Assembly (NCBI RefSeq): GCF_963678635.1
Contig: NW_026971166.1
Span: 49,457-113,456, forward strand
DNA length: 64,000 nucleotides
From: Symsagittifera roscoffensis
Lineage: Eukaryota > Xenacoelomorpha > Acoela > Convolutidae
Reading direction: 5' to 3'
Position 1 is the stretch's first letter; the number at the start of each line of letters is the position of its first letter. The notes under the pieces were generated by a model. That model ran no database searches and had not been told where the DNA came from. It saw only the letters and a program-made list of their open reading frames with translations. Position numbers and translations under genes: made by a program. Below are positions 10,981 through 21,307 of this stretch, one piece after another.

Positions 10981-12119
10981 ACTGGCTCTTTGTTTTTTGA
11001 TGTTGCGTAGACTGTTGAATATTCTAACAGTTGTTTTGCTAATTTATCAAATTCAATTTGTGTAATTTGTGAATGTTCAAAATTAAACATTGTTAAAAAA
11101 TTTCGTTGTTCTTTTGTGTAATTAGTTATATTGAAGGTTGGTTTAAAATATGGTAATTTTGTGAAGTAATCTGTGTTTTTTTTTTCATTACTTATTATAT
11201 TATTAATGGATAAATCTTCGTCAAGAATTGTTGATTGGCAAATATCTAATAATTGGAGTATATTATTAACACGGTAGGCTACTTCATTTACAGGTGAAAT
11301 TGTAGCATTCATTTCACAACATCCTGAAAGTCCTAAGGGTAATGTTACTTGATATGGTGTATTATTATACACGTGTAGGGAAATGATGTCGGAATTCGTG
11401 TTTTTCGAATAATTTATGGATGAGATTGTAATTTTGAAAAATTTGTGAATAGGTTTAAATTCGAAGTCGGATATAAAAAGTTGTTGTTTATTTTGACTTT
11501 TATTATACTGGTGAACTTGTTTTATTGAAAAATTATATATATTTCCTGATAGTGGTTTCAGGTGTTTCCATTGTTGATTGTAAATGGGGTAAAATTTTGA
11601 GAAGAATGGTGGTTGTTTGTTTAATCTTTGGAAGAATGTTAGGGCTGTATTTTTTGTTTTTGTGTACTTATCTTTGATATGTATTTTACTATTTAAGATG
11701 TTGATTATTGGTATATATTTAGATATAAATGGTATGCCAATGATATTGTGTTTAATATCAGTAAAAAGAAATATTCGTTTAAACGGTTTGTTTAAAATTT
11801 TGTTTTGTTTCATTGTTCTCGTGGGGAGAAGAAATAATTGGAGTTTTCCATAATTTACTAATGTTGATCCTTGTGCTGTTGCTAATTTACTAGAGGTTTC
11901 AAGAGGTGTTAATTTTGGATGCATGGTTTTGATTTCATTCCATGTGGGAAATTTAATTATATTTGATTCTGCTCCTGAGTCAATTAAAAAATCAATTTCA
12001 AGATCTGGTGGTTGAAATTCTTTGTTTCTTGGGCTTTCTAAGAGAAATGGAATTGTCCAATTTTTTCTCTTGGTTGTTCTTTTTGTATATTTTGATAAAT
12101 AGATTTTGTGTTTGAGCAT
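10950..12119 (-). CDS. Retroelement 1 aspartic protease and pol N-terminus
   Basis: A 389-codon ORF. Residues about 40-55 carry the retropepsin active site (IDFLIDSGAESNIIKF), followed by the usual beta-rich fold and a second hydrophobic motif before NIIGIPFISKY. After the protease come about 200 residues without a recognised domain that lead to RT. It overlaps the Asn/Arg-rich ORF by 82 bases (12038-12119), which may be a gag-pro frameshift overlap or the result of an indel. The end is frameshifted relative to RT near 10980. Confidence 0.75.
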   Translation of the reverse strand: MLKHKIYLSKYTKRTTKRKNWTIPFLLESPRNKEFQPPDLEIDFLIDSGAESNIIKFPTWNEIKTMHPKLTPLETSSKLATAQGSTLVNYGKLQLFLLPTRTMKQNKILNKPFKRIFLFTDIKHNIIGIPFISKYIPIINILNSKIHIKDKYTKTKNTALTFFQRLNKQPPFFSKFYPIYNQQWKHLKPLSGNIYNFSIKQVHQYNKSQNKQQLFISDFEFKPIHKFFKITISSINYSKNTNSDIISLHVYNNTPYQVTLPLGLSGCCEMNATISPVNEVAYRVNNILQLLDICQSTILDEDLSINNIISNEKKNTDYFTKLPYFKPTFNITNYTKEQRNFLTMFNFEHSQITQIEFDKLAKQLLEYSTVYATSKNKEPVKYQFTYMTR

Positions 12120-13041
12120 TGTGTTTCGTCTTTTTTATCGGGTTTAATTACCGTGTTAATTCCGTTTACCTCTTGTGTAGTTTGTGTAGTATCACTGGTT
12201 CCAATATAGTAATTGTGAAGGAGTTCCAATTGATTTTCATATATATGTGATGTAAAAAGTTGTTCATAAATGATAGGTTCATAGTCGTTTTTGACTGTTA
12301 TCATATTTACAGAGATGGTATTATCTGTATCACTTTCTGTATCTGATGATTCACAATTTATATGATTTAGTTGTAGTTCGTTATTTCTTGTGTCATCAAT
12401 ACCTGGGGGGTCTGAAGTTGTTTCTTCATTTATCTGCACTTGATTGATGTGTCTTTGATGTTTTGGTGTGCTACTTCTGTATCGATGTTTAGAATCAGGG
12501 TAACGGTTATTATTCTTGTGTGGTGACTGGGAATAATTTCTGTATCGATTATTGTAACTTGAGTTTCGATTTTGTGAATTATTTCGTGATCTGTTTTGAT
12601 AATTATCGTTTGATCTGTGATAGTTTGGTCTATTATATGAATTCTTCCTTGATCGATTGTTCGGGTAATTCTGATTTCGATTGTTTGAATAACTTTTATT
12701 TCTTTTATGTGAATAGTTTCTATTTCTGTTGTATGATGAGTTTCGTGATTGATTATTGGAATAGTGTCTATTCCTTGGGTTTGATTGGGAACTGGATCCA
12801 GAAACAAATTCTGTTGTATTGGAATTCAATCGTGAATAGTTATTTTGGTTACTTTGGCTATTTGATCGATTATACCTATTTTGTGAGAAATTTCGTGTAT
12901 TTCCTCGTTCGGGTGATCTACCTCTATAACTTGAGTTATATGGTGATTGATTTCTTGTGTAATTTGAGTTGCTCGGAAGTGGTTTTCCTGAACTGTTATT
13001 ACTATATATATTTTGTTTGGCAGATTTTGGTCTTTTTTCAT
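12038..13041 (-). CDS. Retroelement 1 Asn/Arg/Ser-rich nucleocapsid-like linker
   Basis: Two minus-strand frames (12826-13041 and 12038-12829) encode a region downstream of the CCHC knuckle. The first ~130 residues of the longer ORF are RNA-binding-like repeats of Asn, Arg, Ser and Tyr (NRNYSHKRNKSYSNNRNQNY). An acidic, ordered stretch then leads to protease. Basic low-complexity tails after a zinc knuckle are usual in Gag nucleocapsids. Shadow frames across the repeat also give long ORFs because the codon pattern is periodic. Confidence 0.55.
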
Positions 13042-13107
13042 GTATTGATAGAATGATTTATTTGGTTCTTTGTGCGTTTGAGGTTTATTCTGATTGTCTT
13101 ATTGTCT

Positions 13108-13149
13108 ACATTCGGAAATACTGTGTCCGTATCGTCGGCAATAATTACA
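13108..13149 (-). other. CCHC zinc knuckle of retroelement 1 Gag
   Basis: On the minus strand these 42 bases encode CNYCRRYGHSISEC, a perfect C-x2-C-x4-H-x4-C retroviral knuckle that binds genomic RNA in Gag. The knuckle is in a different frame from the gag segment just upstream (13038-13328 frame), so a one-base indel lies a few codons before it. Confidence 0.9.
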
Positions 13150-13159
13150 CCATTTTTGA

Positions 13160-14320
13160 AGGATGGTTTGCCTTTAAAGTTTGGATGTTTTTCGTAGATA
13201 TATAGTATTTCAGTGATTTTTTCAATCAGGTCTGTGTCTGATTCTTGTATGTTATTTATATATGTAGTATTTGTTTCAATTCGATTAACATATTGTAGTT
13301 TTAGATTTTCTGTTTCTTCGATTTTCATTGTGATTTCTACTTGTTCTAGTTTATCTACTAATTTTCGAAAATCTAAATCTGGTTCTCAAATTGAGGAAGG
13401 ATGAGATGCTCTCTTTTTTATAGCTATTTTCTTTAATTGAGGTGTTAAGGTCATCATGAAAATTTCTGTCATTTTTGTGTTTTTGTAATCATGTGTATTA
13501 AGTGAATATGCTTTTCGAACTAGTGTTTCGATTCGTATTGCTAATTGTTTAATTGTTTCATTTGGTAGTCTGCGGATTTCGTTGCATAAAACTCTTTGAT
13601 GTTGTTTGTTTTTTTCAGAATCAAACATTTTTGAAAATTCTTGTGTGAATCTTTTCCAGTCTGATTTTATTTCTATGGGTAATACTGAAATCCATTTTTG
13701 AGCTGCGCCATCTAGGGTTGTTTGTATTAATGCTGTGCGTCTTTGTATCCAATTTTGATGTAGTGGCGTATTAATTTGTTCGGGTCCTATTTTTAAAATT
13801 AAATTTGCTGTTACTGCATTTAGATAATCTTCTACAGAATATTCAGGGTCTGTTCCTGTGAATACCATTAATGGTTTATTCGATGTTATTGATGATCCAC
13901 CCATAAGGTATGGATTCATTGTCATTTGTAATGATTCTGCTGCATTTGGCATTTGAGAAAAATTTGAAAGTTGATTTCTTGTTATTTCGTGTTGTTGAAG
14001 ATAATATGGGAGTGGTATTTCATTTTGCATTTGTGTTGGTTGGTACGAGTTTGCAATCATTGGGTTTTGTTGCTGAATTGGTTGAAAAGATTGTGTATTA
14101 ATTGGGTTTTGTTGCTGAATTGGTTGTTGATTTTGTGTATCTATTGGTTGTGGAGAAAAAATTCTTTGATATGTATGTGGTTTCTGTATTCCTTGTCCAC
14201 GATATTCTTGATTATAGGGTGCAAATATATCTGGTTGTAAGAAATCATCATCTGAGGATAAGTAATCCGTTTGATAAGATGTTTGTTTTTTATTTTTATT
14301 TTGTTGAAAAAATGGTAGTT
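13160..14320 (-). pseudogene. Retroelement 1 Gag capsid region
   Basis: The frame is open from about 14300 (SSDDDFLQPDIFAPYNQEY) to the knuckle frameshift, with one in-frame TGA at 13386-13388. It holds a retrotransposon-gag capsid domain: FTGTDPEYSVEDYLNAV, then DGAAQKWISVLP and FTQEFSKMF, followed by the helical part ETIKQLAIRIETLVRKAY. The gag then continues past the TGA into a coiled-coil-like segment (DFRKLVDKLEQVEITMK). A Gln-rich repeat (two PIQQQNP units) sits before the capsid. The TGA is one C-to-T change from CGA, as expected from CpG decay. Confidence 0.75.
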
Positions 14321-15676
14321 TTCACTACGATCCTGTGGAGGATGTAAATTTGTTTGGAAATTTACTGAATTAGGTGGTGCCATTGAGTTATCCCAGTTTC
14401 GAGATCTTGTATAATTACTAAAATTTTTTCGTGGGGGATAATTTGTTTTTGATGGATGTGTGTAATTATAATTATGTTCTGCAAAAATGTTTCTAGTGAA
14501 CGTTTTACGTGTTTTTGACGGTATTGTCATGGGTCTGTATGTTTGATAATCCATGTGTGAATATTTTGGGGCAACCGAAGGTTTAACGGTTGATTGTAAG
14601 GTTACCTGTGTTTGTGAAGGGTTTGTATTTCTTGGTGTTGTTAAGTTGGGACGTATTGGTGAAATACTTTGTTGTGTAGTTGTTGTGTGTACGATTTCTT
14701 CATTTATGAAGTGTGATGGTGTCTGGATATCTTGTTGAGTAAGATTCCTAGTTTCATTGAGGTTTTCATTGTGTATGACTGTAGAGTTCAAACTATTATT
14801 TTGCATATCGGGTAAAAATGTATTATAGTTTAATGGTGTTGCATCAATGGTTAATGGTATTACTCTTACATAATCTCTTACATAAGATATCGTACTTATT
14901 GCTTGACTTGAGATTGATTGTGGGAAGTTTATGAATGCGGGATGAGACCATTCGGGGTCCCAAACATAGTCTGATTGTTCTGTGATGGCAGTATCATCGT
15001 TTGAGTTTTGGGGTCTAAAATTTTTTCTTGTTTGTGAAATTAAATCAATATTATGTGTGAAATAATCTATTATGAACCATGCCAAAATTTTTTGTAAGTC
15101 GTGTTTTGTATGTTGGGAAACTTCATCTTTCGTGAAATTTTCTTTAATTATATTTAGAAAACTAGAGAGTAGTGTGATTTCATGTCGTACTCTTATATGT
15201 TTAGATGTTTCTGTCGGTGAGACATTTGGTATCTGGATTTCGTTTTCTAATATCGATATATAACTATATATTATCGCAAAAACTTCATTGGTGAATATGG
15301 AGTTTGCTCTTTGTGAGTTATGATATTGGATGCTTTTTATATATTCTGAGAATACTTTTGAAAATTCTAAATCAAGGTCGTCTGTTTGAATTATATATTT
15401 ATTGTGATTCTGATTTGGTGAGTTGAATTCTATGGAGTAGATTCCGTATTGTTGTGTTAGGTTACATATATCTTTTAGAAAGTGATCGATAATTTGTCTT
15501 TTGATTTTTACATCTGGGAACTCTGTTTTACATGGACTGATTCCGGGTTCAAACAAATTTAAGAGTAAATTTTTGCAAAATATATGCTGTCCTCTATCAG
15601 TGGTTGCATCTACGATAAAGGGGAAGATATCATCATCATCTGGACTTTCTTCACCTGGGGTGTGAGTTGAGCTCAT
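14141..15676 (-). CDS. Retroelement 1 Gag-like N-terminal ORF (511 aa)
   Basis: An ATG-started 511-codon ORF (MSSTHTPGEESPDDDD). The first ~230 residues look helical and globular; the rest is Asn/Thr/Pro-rich with basic stretches (TRKTFTRNIFAEHNYNY). It ends in a frame that is one base off from the capsid frame; the shift is near 14310 in a T6 run, after which the other frame continues without a break into the gag capsid. Originally it was probably the matrix-like N-terminus of one long Gag. Confidence 0.6.
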   Translation of the reverse strand: MSSTHTPGEESPDDDDIFPFIVDATTDRGQHIFCKNLLLNLFEPGISPCKTEFPDVKIKRQIIDHFLKDICNLTQQYGIYSIEFNSPNQNHNKYIIQTDDLDLEFSKVFSEYIKSIQYHNSQRANSIFTNEVFAIIYSYISILENEIQIPNVSPTETSKHIRVRHEITLLSSFLNIIKENFTKDEVSQHTKHDLQKILAWFIIDYFTHNIDLISQTRKNFRPQNSNDDTAITEQSDYVWDPEWSHPAFINFPQSISSQAISTISYVRDYVRVIPLTIDATPLNYNTFLPDMQNNSLNSTVIHNENLNETRNLTQQDIQTPSHFINEEIVHTTTTQQSISPIRPNLTTPRNTNPSQTQVTLQSTVKPSVAPKYSHMDYQTYRPMTIPSKTRKTFTRNIFAEHNYNYTHPSKTNYPPRKNFSNYTRSRNWDNSMAPPNSVNFQTNLHPPQDRSENYHFFNKIKIKNKHLIKRITYPQMMISYNQIYLHPIIKNIVDKEYRNHIHIKEFFLHNQ

Positions 15677-16118
15677 TTTTTTGTTCGATGACTGTTAATA
15701 TGTAATTATCAATGTGTCTAATTGGTTGATTCCAATTGTATAAATGTACTGGTTTGTGTTTATACTGCTTTTTTATTCTTCTTTTTCCTCTTTTTGATGA
15801 ATTTGAAGTTGTTTCTGAGTCAGAGAAATATAATTGATCGTGAATTGGGCAATTTTTATCTATTGATTCTTTTAGTTTATAAAGTTCGTCTAAACTGTTG
15901 GTTTCTGATTCTGAAAATGCGTTTCGATTTTTTGAAAATCTTTTTCGTGTTATTTGTCTTTGTTTAGTTATTATTTTTCTCTTCAATGTTTGTCGTTTTG
16001 TTCTAATGTATCCAACTGTTTGTGTATGAGGTGTGATTACAAGGTCGTATTTTTTGTTATCTATTTCACAATTGTGTAAAACGATTGTTTGTTTATTTCC
16101 TAGGTTTTTAAATGACAT
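15651..16118 (-). CDS. First, basic ORF of retroelement 1 (155 aa)
   Basis: ATG-started, 155 codons (MSFKNLGNKQTIVL), strongly basic in the middle (RQTLKRKIITKQRQITRKR) and with a Ser-rich acidic patch. It overlaps the next ORF by 26 bases; the overlap contains a 7-A run immediately before the next ATG. No family is recognised. Being first in the element it could be a small accessory or Gag leader protein. Confidence 0.5.
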   Translation of the reverse strand: MSFKNLGNKQTIVLHNCEIDNKKYDLVITPHTQTVGYIRTKRQTLKRKIITKQRQITRKRFSKNRNAFSESETNSLDELYKLKESIDKNCPIHDQLYFSDSETTSNSSKRGKRRIKKQYKHKPVHLYNWNQPIRHIDNYILTVIEQKNELNSHPR

Positions 16119-16635
16119 AAGGTTTAGGATGACGGGTGCAAAAGGTTGTTAAATGATTTCTATTTGCTTAAACTGTTAGTCCTTACGATTTTTTTGTTAG
16201 CCTAACCTGGGTCTATTTGTTCAGGGTTGGGGAGAAAAGTATATCAATTCCGAAGAATGATTTTATACTTTCTCGTGGCTAGTATAAGCTAAGGTGTTAA
16301 CTTACTTAATCTTACTTAAGGGTAGTGATTGTGTTCAGGGTTGGAGAATAGTAAATCGATCCACAAGGTTCAGGTATAATTAGAACACAAGTAGTTCGTT
16401 AGATACTATTTTAAACTCACTAAGTCTAAGATTTATCCTGGGTCTGGTAAGAGGGGGGATCAAGTGAAGGATGAATAACCGAAGTTCTTCACTGTTTATC
16501 CTAATTTGAATGATTAGTTTTGTTCAAAAAATTCTATTAGTCCTGGGTTTTTAGAAAGGGTTGGATAGTGAATCGACGTTTGAGGTCGTTAGACACTAGT
16601 TAAGTGGGTGGGGGAGAACAAAGTTGTTCTTTTTG

Positions 16636-16755
16636 ATCCAAGGATAGGCCTTGATGATCAAGTTTTAAATTTAATTAAATAGAAAATGATTTAAGATCCA
16701 AGGATAAGCCTTGATGATCTGATTTTAAATTTAAGTGAATTTAAGTTTAAAATGA
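16636..16755. repeat. 60-bp direct repeat, two copies
   Basis: The phrase gatccaaggataggccttg recurs exactly 60 bases later as gatccaaggataagccttg, each followed by gatgatc and a TTTTAAATTTAA-like tail. It lies in the presumed leader of retroelement 1. Confidence 0.75.
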
Positions 16756-17046
16756 TTTAAATTTGTGTAGAGAAAAAATTTAGTGTTTTTATGATATTAG
16801 TGAGCTTATGAATGCTGTTATGTTTAGGTGATGAAGCTGGAACAACAGGATGATTTATAATTACTAACCATTTATTGTCATGCTACTAATTTTTATTTTG
16901 ATTTTTCAATAAATATTTTTCAAACATGTTTTGTATATTACTGCAGAATTTTAGGAAAATGATCTGAGATCTCCTTATCAATCGTTATTGTATATTAATA
17001 ATTTGGTTTAGCGCCTGAAATGATTTTGAAGATTGACTTCAAGATT

Positions 17047-17280
17047 TTATGTTTGCAAATGAAAATCTAAATTCATTGCTAGTAGTATTCTAAATACAAA
17101 AGTTTGTTCTGGCTTTTGCCGAACTATCATATAACTAAATGGTAAGTTTCTGCTTTGTCGTATGTCGTCTCTGGTTCGAGGTCTTCTTCCAATTCCGGGT
17201 AGTTGTGTTATCGTTCGGAATATTGGCTCTGATCTATTGAGTCGTAGAGACATTTCGATTAAATTATTGTCGTATAACAT
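17047..17280 (-). CDS. Hypothetical small ORF upstream of retroelement 1
   Basis: A 77-codon ATG-started ORF (MLYDNNLIEMSLRLNRSEPI); the frame is open for about 35 more codons upstream without another ATG. The composition is protein-like, mixed and basic (ITQLPGIGRRPRTRDDIRQ), unlike the surrounding AT-rich DNA, so it may be an exon fragment or an upstream ORF of the element. No family is recognised. Confidence 0.3.
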   Translation of the reverse strand: MLYDNNLIEMSLRLNRSEPIFRTITQLPGIGRRPRTRDDIRQSRNLPFSYMIVRQKPEQTFVFRILLAMNLDFHLQT

Positions 17281-18400
17281 TTTGTAAATGTTTTGTCTAA
17301 ATTCTAATCTATTATTGGTTAATTCTAAGCTATTAAGCTCTTGTTCGAGACTTATGGTCGCACCAGATGAGTTATGACCGATGGGTATAACTCATAGAGT
17401 AATTTCGGATAGGGTACACCGTCTGCTCGTCACGCTATCTTATTTTCGGCCGGATAGATTCGTGCAACTTCTTAGTCTAATACCGATCCTAATCTTACTC
17501 TTATACTATCTAGTCTCAGGTTGTTTAACTAGTCTCTGCTAGGCTCAATAGATCTAGGGTATACTGGTTTATTGCGATTGCTGAAGTCTTCTTGGAGAGT
17601 CAACTAATTTCTAAGTTAAATTCAAATCTCTCTGGTGCTGAAATTACAAGTAATTCCAGCACTTACAAATAAGTGGGTTGTTAGTTAGATGGATCATGAT
17701 TGGTTAATATTAAATACTTTACATTGGTAAAATATCTAATTTATCCAATCATAAAATGTAGTTTAGATCAGGTTCCAATAATCATAATCATAATAATGAT
17801 AGCAATAATTGTTAACAAATAGAGGAAGCTTTGCGAGCAAAAAATCCGACATTTATCCTAATTGCTCTGGTTAAAGTTAATCGTAATTCATGTCGTCGAA
17901 AGTTTTTGGGCTGTGGGGAGAAGTTAGGAATTTATTCGAGAATTTATTATTCAATTAGTATATTCCTAATCTTATTATATATAGGGCCTCGCTTCAGAGG
18001 TTAGTGTGCATTCATGGTCTCCTTTGTTGCAGCTCCCAAGGTAAGGTAGCTCGAAGACAGGCGACTGTTCTTGAAAGCTACTTAAGCCTTCTGATAGCTG
18101 CCCCTAGAGCTCCGGGACCATTATTTATAGCTTTTTCATGGTTCGTAGAGACGTTTGCGCATCATTAGGAAGTACGTATGACCGAATAAATTTTCCGCTC
18201 AAATTCTTGCGTACCAATTATTTTCTTATAAAAATCTTACACCTAAATTAAAATTTTCATAAGAATCCTATATCCAAATTCAAATTCTTATAAGATTCTT
18301 ATAAGATTCTTACTAGATAAATCTATTTACTTACCTTACAAGATATTTAAAAGATTCTTATAAGAATTTGCATTTTAATAACACCCGGGTAGTTTTCATC

Positions 18401-19903
18401 ATTTTCTTTTAAACTCAACACTACTCAATGGAAGTTAAAAGGCAGCCAGAGTATTCAGGGTGTCGCCCTGAAATGACCAATTTTTGTCTAATCTGCTATA
18501 GATCAGCTCGACGTCCAATACAATTGAACAATTTTGTAGCCAAGCTTAATCGGTCTTGTTGTATTTGCGAAGTCCAATTATCTTACAAGCTCAAAAAAAA
18601 AATTTTTTTCTCTAAAACAAAAAATCAAATAACAATGCACCAAAAGTGGTTTTTGGAAGACCTGGTGCTGACTGCTTACACCACTGTAACTCGTTTATAC
18701 CCTATGGGTTTTTTCCTCAATCAACTCAAAAAAGATTTGTTGACCCCTCATCAACCAAAAGGTCCACCCTTTGGTAATATTTTAGGACATCTATTTTTGG
18801 CGACCAACCCTAAAATATCAAACTAAAAGTTAAGTTTATTTAAAGTCCAATATAATCCATTATAATGGATTATCATAGCCTGAAAAATTTTTTAAATCCT
18901 GAAGACAGTTGATGGCCGTGTCTTCAAACCATTCGCCCGTAAAAATTTGGCAATCTTTTTCTAGTGTTGCTACAAGGCCAAAACAAGGCAACAAAGGCAA
19001 AAGCTCTTTCGGTACATTAAGTTGTACCTCGCAATTGTATCTCTAAGTGTTTTGTTCTCACTATACACGAGTAAAACTGACAATGTAAGAAAAGCACTCA
19101 GTCAGACAAAAAATATTGGTAGTAGAATCAGACGCCTTACCCAGGTAAGGATAAGCTTTGATATTCTTCGGAGCTTCATCGCGAAGAAGTTTTTCAAAAA
19201 AACAACGCTCTGATCTCGGTTGAATTGTGGCCAATAAATCAGGAGGGCTGTTTTCGAAAACGGTGATTTTACTTTGGTTTTTCTAAACCTGTTTGATAAT
19301 ATAAAAAACGAACTGTTTGATAGTAAAGTCATTTTAAGCTTTTCTTTTCAAAAACAGTTTCACTGATCGATTTTGAAATTTATGGTTTTAAAAAACATTT
19401 AGTACATATTAGACCTCGGATAATAAATTTGGTTGAGCCACAATAAAAAGTTGAGAACATGTTTTGAAAATATCCACTCCACCGAGAGAATTCTAGATCT
19501 GGAAGGAAGTCTGGTTTTAACTTTGTCTGGTTTTACTTTGCTTAACACTGACGGTAAAAGCATCACCAAGCATTCCTAAGCCTTGTTCGAAATAGATGAA
19601 AGGCAATAATTGTTCCTGCTTTGAAATTTTGGAAGGTCCAGAGATGAAAAGAGAAGACTATTGCTACAAAATTTACAAAGTACTGCTCATCATCGGACAC
19701 CAGAGGGCGAACGATTTGGCGATGGTGTTGTAGACTTTTAAGTTTCGTACTTGTGATTCTTCTTCAACGAGCCCGAAATAAGATGTCGTAATGAATCATT
19801 ACAACAATTTAATTTGATTTGGTTTTAACAGATGAGGATTTTTTTAAGTTAAATCCAATAGAAACCTTGGTTCTCTTCATCATTATTAGCTGTCGTGAGG
19901 CGA
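18401..19903. other. Intergenic region between retroelements 1 and 2
   Basis: I see no supported gene. A 132-codon plus-strand frame at 18428-18826 has no recognisable domain and contains lysine/phenylalanine homopolymers, so it is not called. A TATAATGG-type direct doublet (tataatccattataatggat, near 18850) forms a small palindrome. Confidence 0.4.
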
Positions 19904-20228
19904 CCTTCGGTACCTCGTTATTTAATTGTTCTTTTGCAGTCTCACTGCAGATTGATGATAATTATACTAACCGAAGTCATTGTGCTAATCCATATTTAAT
20001 GTGTTCATTCTCTATCTGATATCAAATACTGTTTGCTAGATAAACTTTATTCAATTTTAAATTCATGTTCATTCTGGAAAAACTTCCTATTCCGAGTATT
20101 TAGTCGAAACCAAACATTTATTCGAAACAAAGCTAAAAAGTGATTCAAGCAACTAAATATTCAACTCTAAAACAATTTACTTATTGTTGAACAATCAAGT
20201 TTTCATTCTAAAACCTCGGCAAATCTCA
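19904..20228 (+). repeat. 5' LTR-like repeat of retroelement 2
   Basis: This ~325-bp stretch (starts ccttcggtacctcgtt, ends cctcggcaaatctca) is repeated as 26596-26934 with scattered differences and small indels, so the two are diverged LTRs. It ends in CA. The left boundary is set where similarity begins; the usual TG start is not evident, so the LTR may extend further or be damaged at its 5' end. Confidence 0.8.
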
Positions 20229-21290
20229 TGGCGCAGCTGTTAGGTGTTCCCCCTTTCTGGGCGAAAGCCTCTATTAACCCGCCATTCCTTTGGGAATCCT
20301 GGATGGGTCAATTTTTCTCGGCCGCTGGTCTGAAGGATAATCTCAACCCTCACGATCTTCTAACCGAACCCACTGAAGTTGTTGATGAACCCCCGCCAAG
20401 ACCTGAGTAAATTGCTGATGACGAAGACGCTGGAACAGTGGAAGCCCGAAGACAGCGAGATCAAGCAGCGATTCGAAGAATTAATGAATTAAACATCGAG
20501 AGGAGGAGAAAAGGCCCTCGGATCAGTCAGAATTGGTTTTATCACAAAGCTGAAGCCCGTATGAAGTCTCGTTAGTTCTTCGCTCCGGGGAATGAAGGGA
20601 GGAGACAATTCGCTGACTCATTTCCTCACACGGACATCAGTAATATTTCTTTTCGTGAATTTCATAATGGCTGTGAAACATTATTCAAGGTTGAACGGGA
20701 GTATACGGTGGAACGAATTAAACTGTATAACACGGTCTTCATGCTCAAAAATGACACTTTCTCGTCCTTCTACGCTCGTCTGAGCGCCCAAATGACTCTG
20801 TGTAATTGGCCTGATGATCAAAAAAAGGAGACGTTGAAAGATCTCTTTATTGGGCGAATTCTAGATATAGACGTTCAACAACAACTTATCAAGGCTAAGC
20901 CCAATCTAGATGGCACCTTCAAGCTCGCTCTTGAGTGCAAAAAGGGGGCACATACCTCTGCTCAATTCCAAAAGCTACTTCCTCATAATCAACACTCAAA
21001 CGGTATCAAGGTTAAACAAGAATTTACTTTCTCCATCCAATCATCTAGAGGGAAACGGAACTATCCTCAAAACCAAAGTAATCGACAAACTTCACAGAGC
21101 AGTCAAACAAATAAGTCTTGTTACTTCTGTGGTAATCCTTTTTTAGTCCGGATCACCGAAAATCTTGCCCAGCTAGGGAAGTTACATGTAATCTCTGTCG
21201 GAAACGTGGTCATTTTGCGAAATGTTGCAACTCGTCGAAACGACGTGTAAATCTGGTTCAAGAATATGAGGACGCTTCGGGCCCATCTAT
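20228..21290 (+). pseudogene. Retroelement 2 Gag
   Basis: Starts with ATG (MAQLLGVPPF) overlapping the LTR end. One frame continues to about 21140 with in-frame stops at 20408-20410 (TAA) and 20573-20575 (TAG). Capsid-like helices (FYARLSAQMTLCNWPDD, ETLKDLFIGRILDIDVQQQL) are followed by a basic Gln/Ser-rich stretch and two zinc knuckles. The first begins CYFCGNPF and is broken by a one-base change in a T6 run at about 21140. The second reads CNLCRKRGHFAKCC at 21187-21228 in the shifted frame. It then runs into an acidic tail ending about 21371. Confidence 0.8.
20229..20246 (+). promoter_or_regulatory. Putative primer-binding site of retroelement 2
   Basis: Directly after the CA end of the 5' LTR comes TGGCGCAGCTGTTAGGTG. 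A TGG start at this position is the standard mark of a tRNA primer-binding site. The tRNA was not identified. The gag ATG overlaps it, which is unusual. Confidence 0.45.
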
Positions 21291-21307
21291 GGATTGTAAT
21301 TTTATAG

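Larger units (their letters stand above)
650..16118 (-). mobile_element. Large env-containing Ty3/Gypsy-like retroelement, degraded
   Basis: Minus-strand ORFs run in retroviral order from right to left: two N-terminal ORFs, gag capsid with CCHC knuckle, an Asn/Arg/Ser-rich linker, aspartic protease, reverse transcriptase, RNase H, integrase with HHCC and D,D,E motifs, an env-like region with a transmembrane anchor, and a last ORF of about 600 codons. The order PR-RT-RH-IN fits Ty3/Gypsy (Metaviridae) and not Ty1/Copia. The coding part alone is about 15.5 kb, large for the group. Each gene is broken by at least one frameshift or stop. Neither LTR was recognised, so true ends are unknown and the left end may lie outside the window. 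Confidence 0.85.
16119..18400. other. Leader/intergenic region upstream of retroelement 1
   Basis: No convincing gene. It probably holds the 5' leader and, if present, the 5' LTR of the minus-strand element. Seen here: three diverged copies of a phrase like TTCAGGGTTGG..ATCGAT near 16222, 16334 and 16555; a 60-bp direct repeat at 16636; a hairpin at 17633-17662 (arms gtgctgaaattac and gtaattccagcac with one mismatch); and AT-rich cttataagatt repeats near 18220-18370. A minus-strand frame at 17047-17390 is open for ~110 codons. Confidence 0.4.

Noticed and set aside
1-18400. LTR pair for retroelement 1
   Set aside because: I compared 1-650 with 16119-18400 by eye and found no direct repeat. 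The LTRs may be outside the window or too diverged.
18428-18826. 132-codon plus-strand ORF
   Set aside because: It contains homopolymer Lys/Phe and lacks a recognisable domain, promoter or element context.
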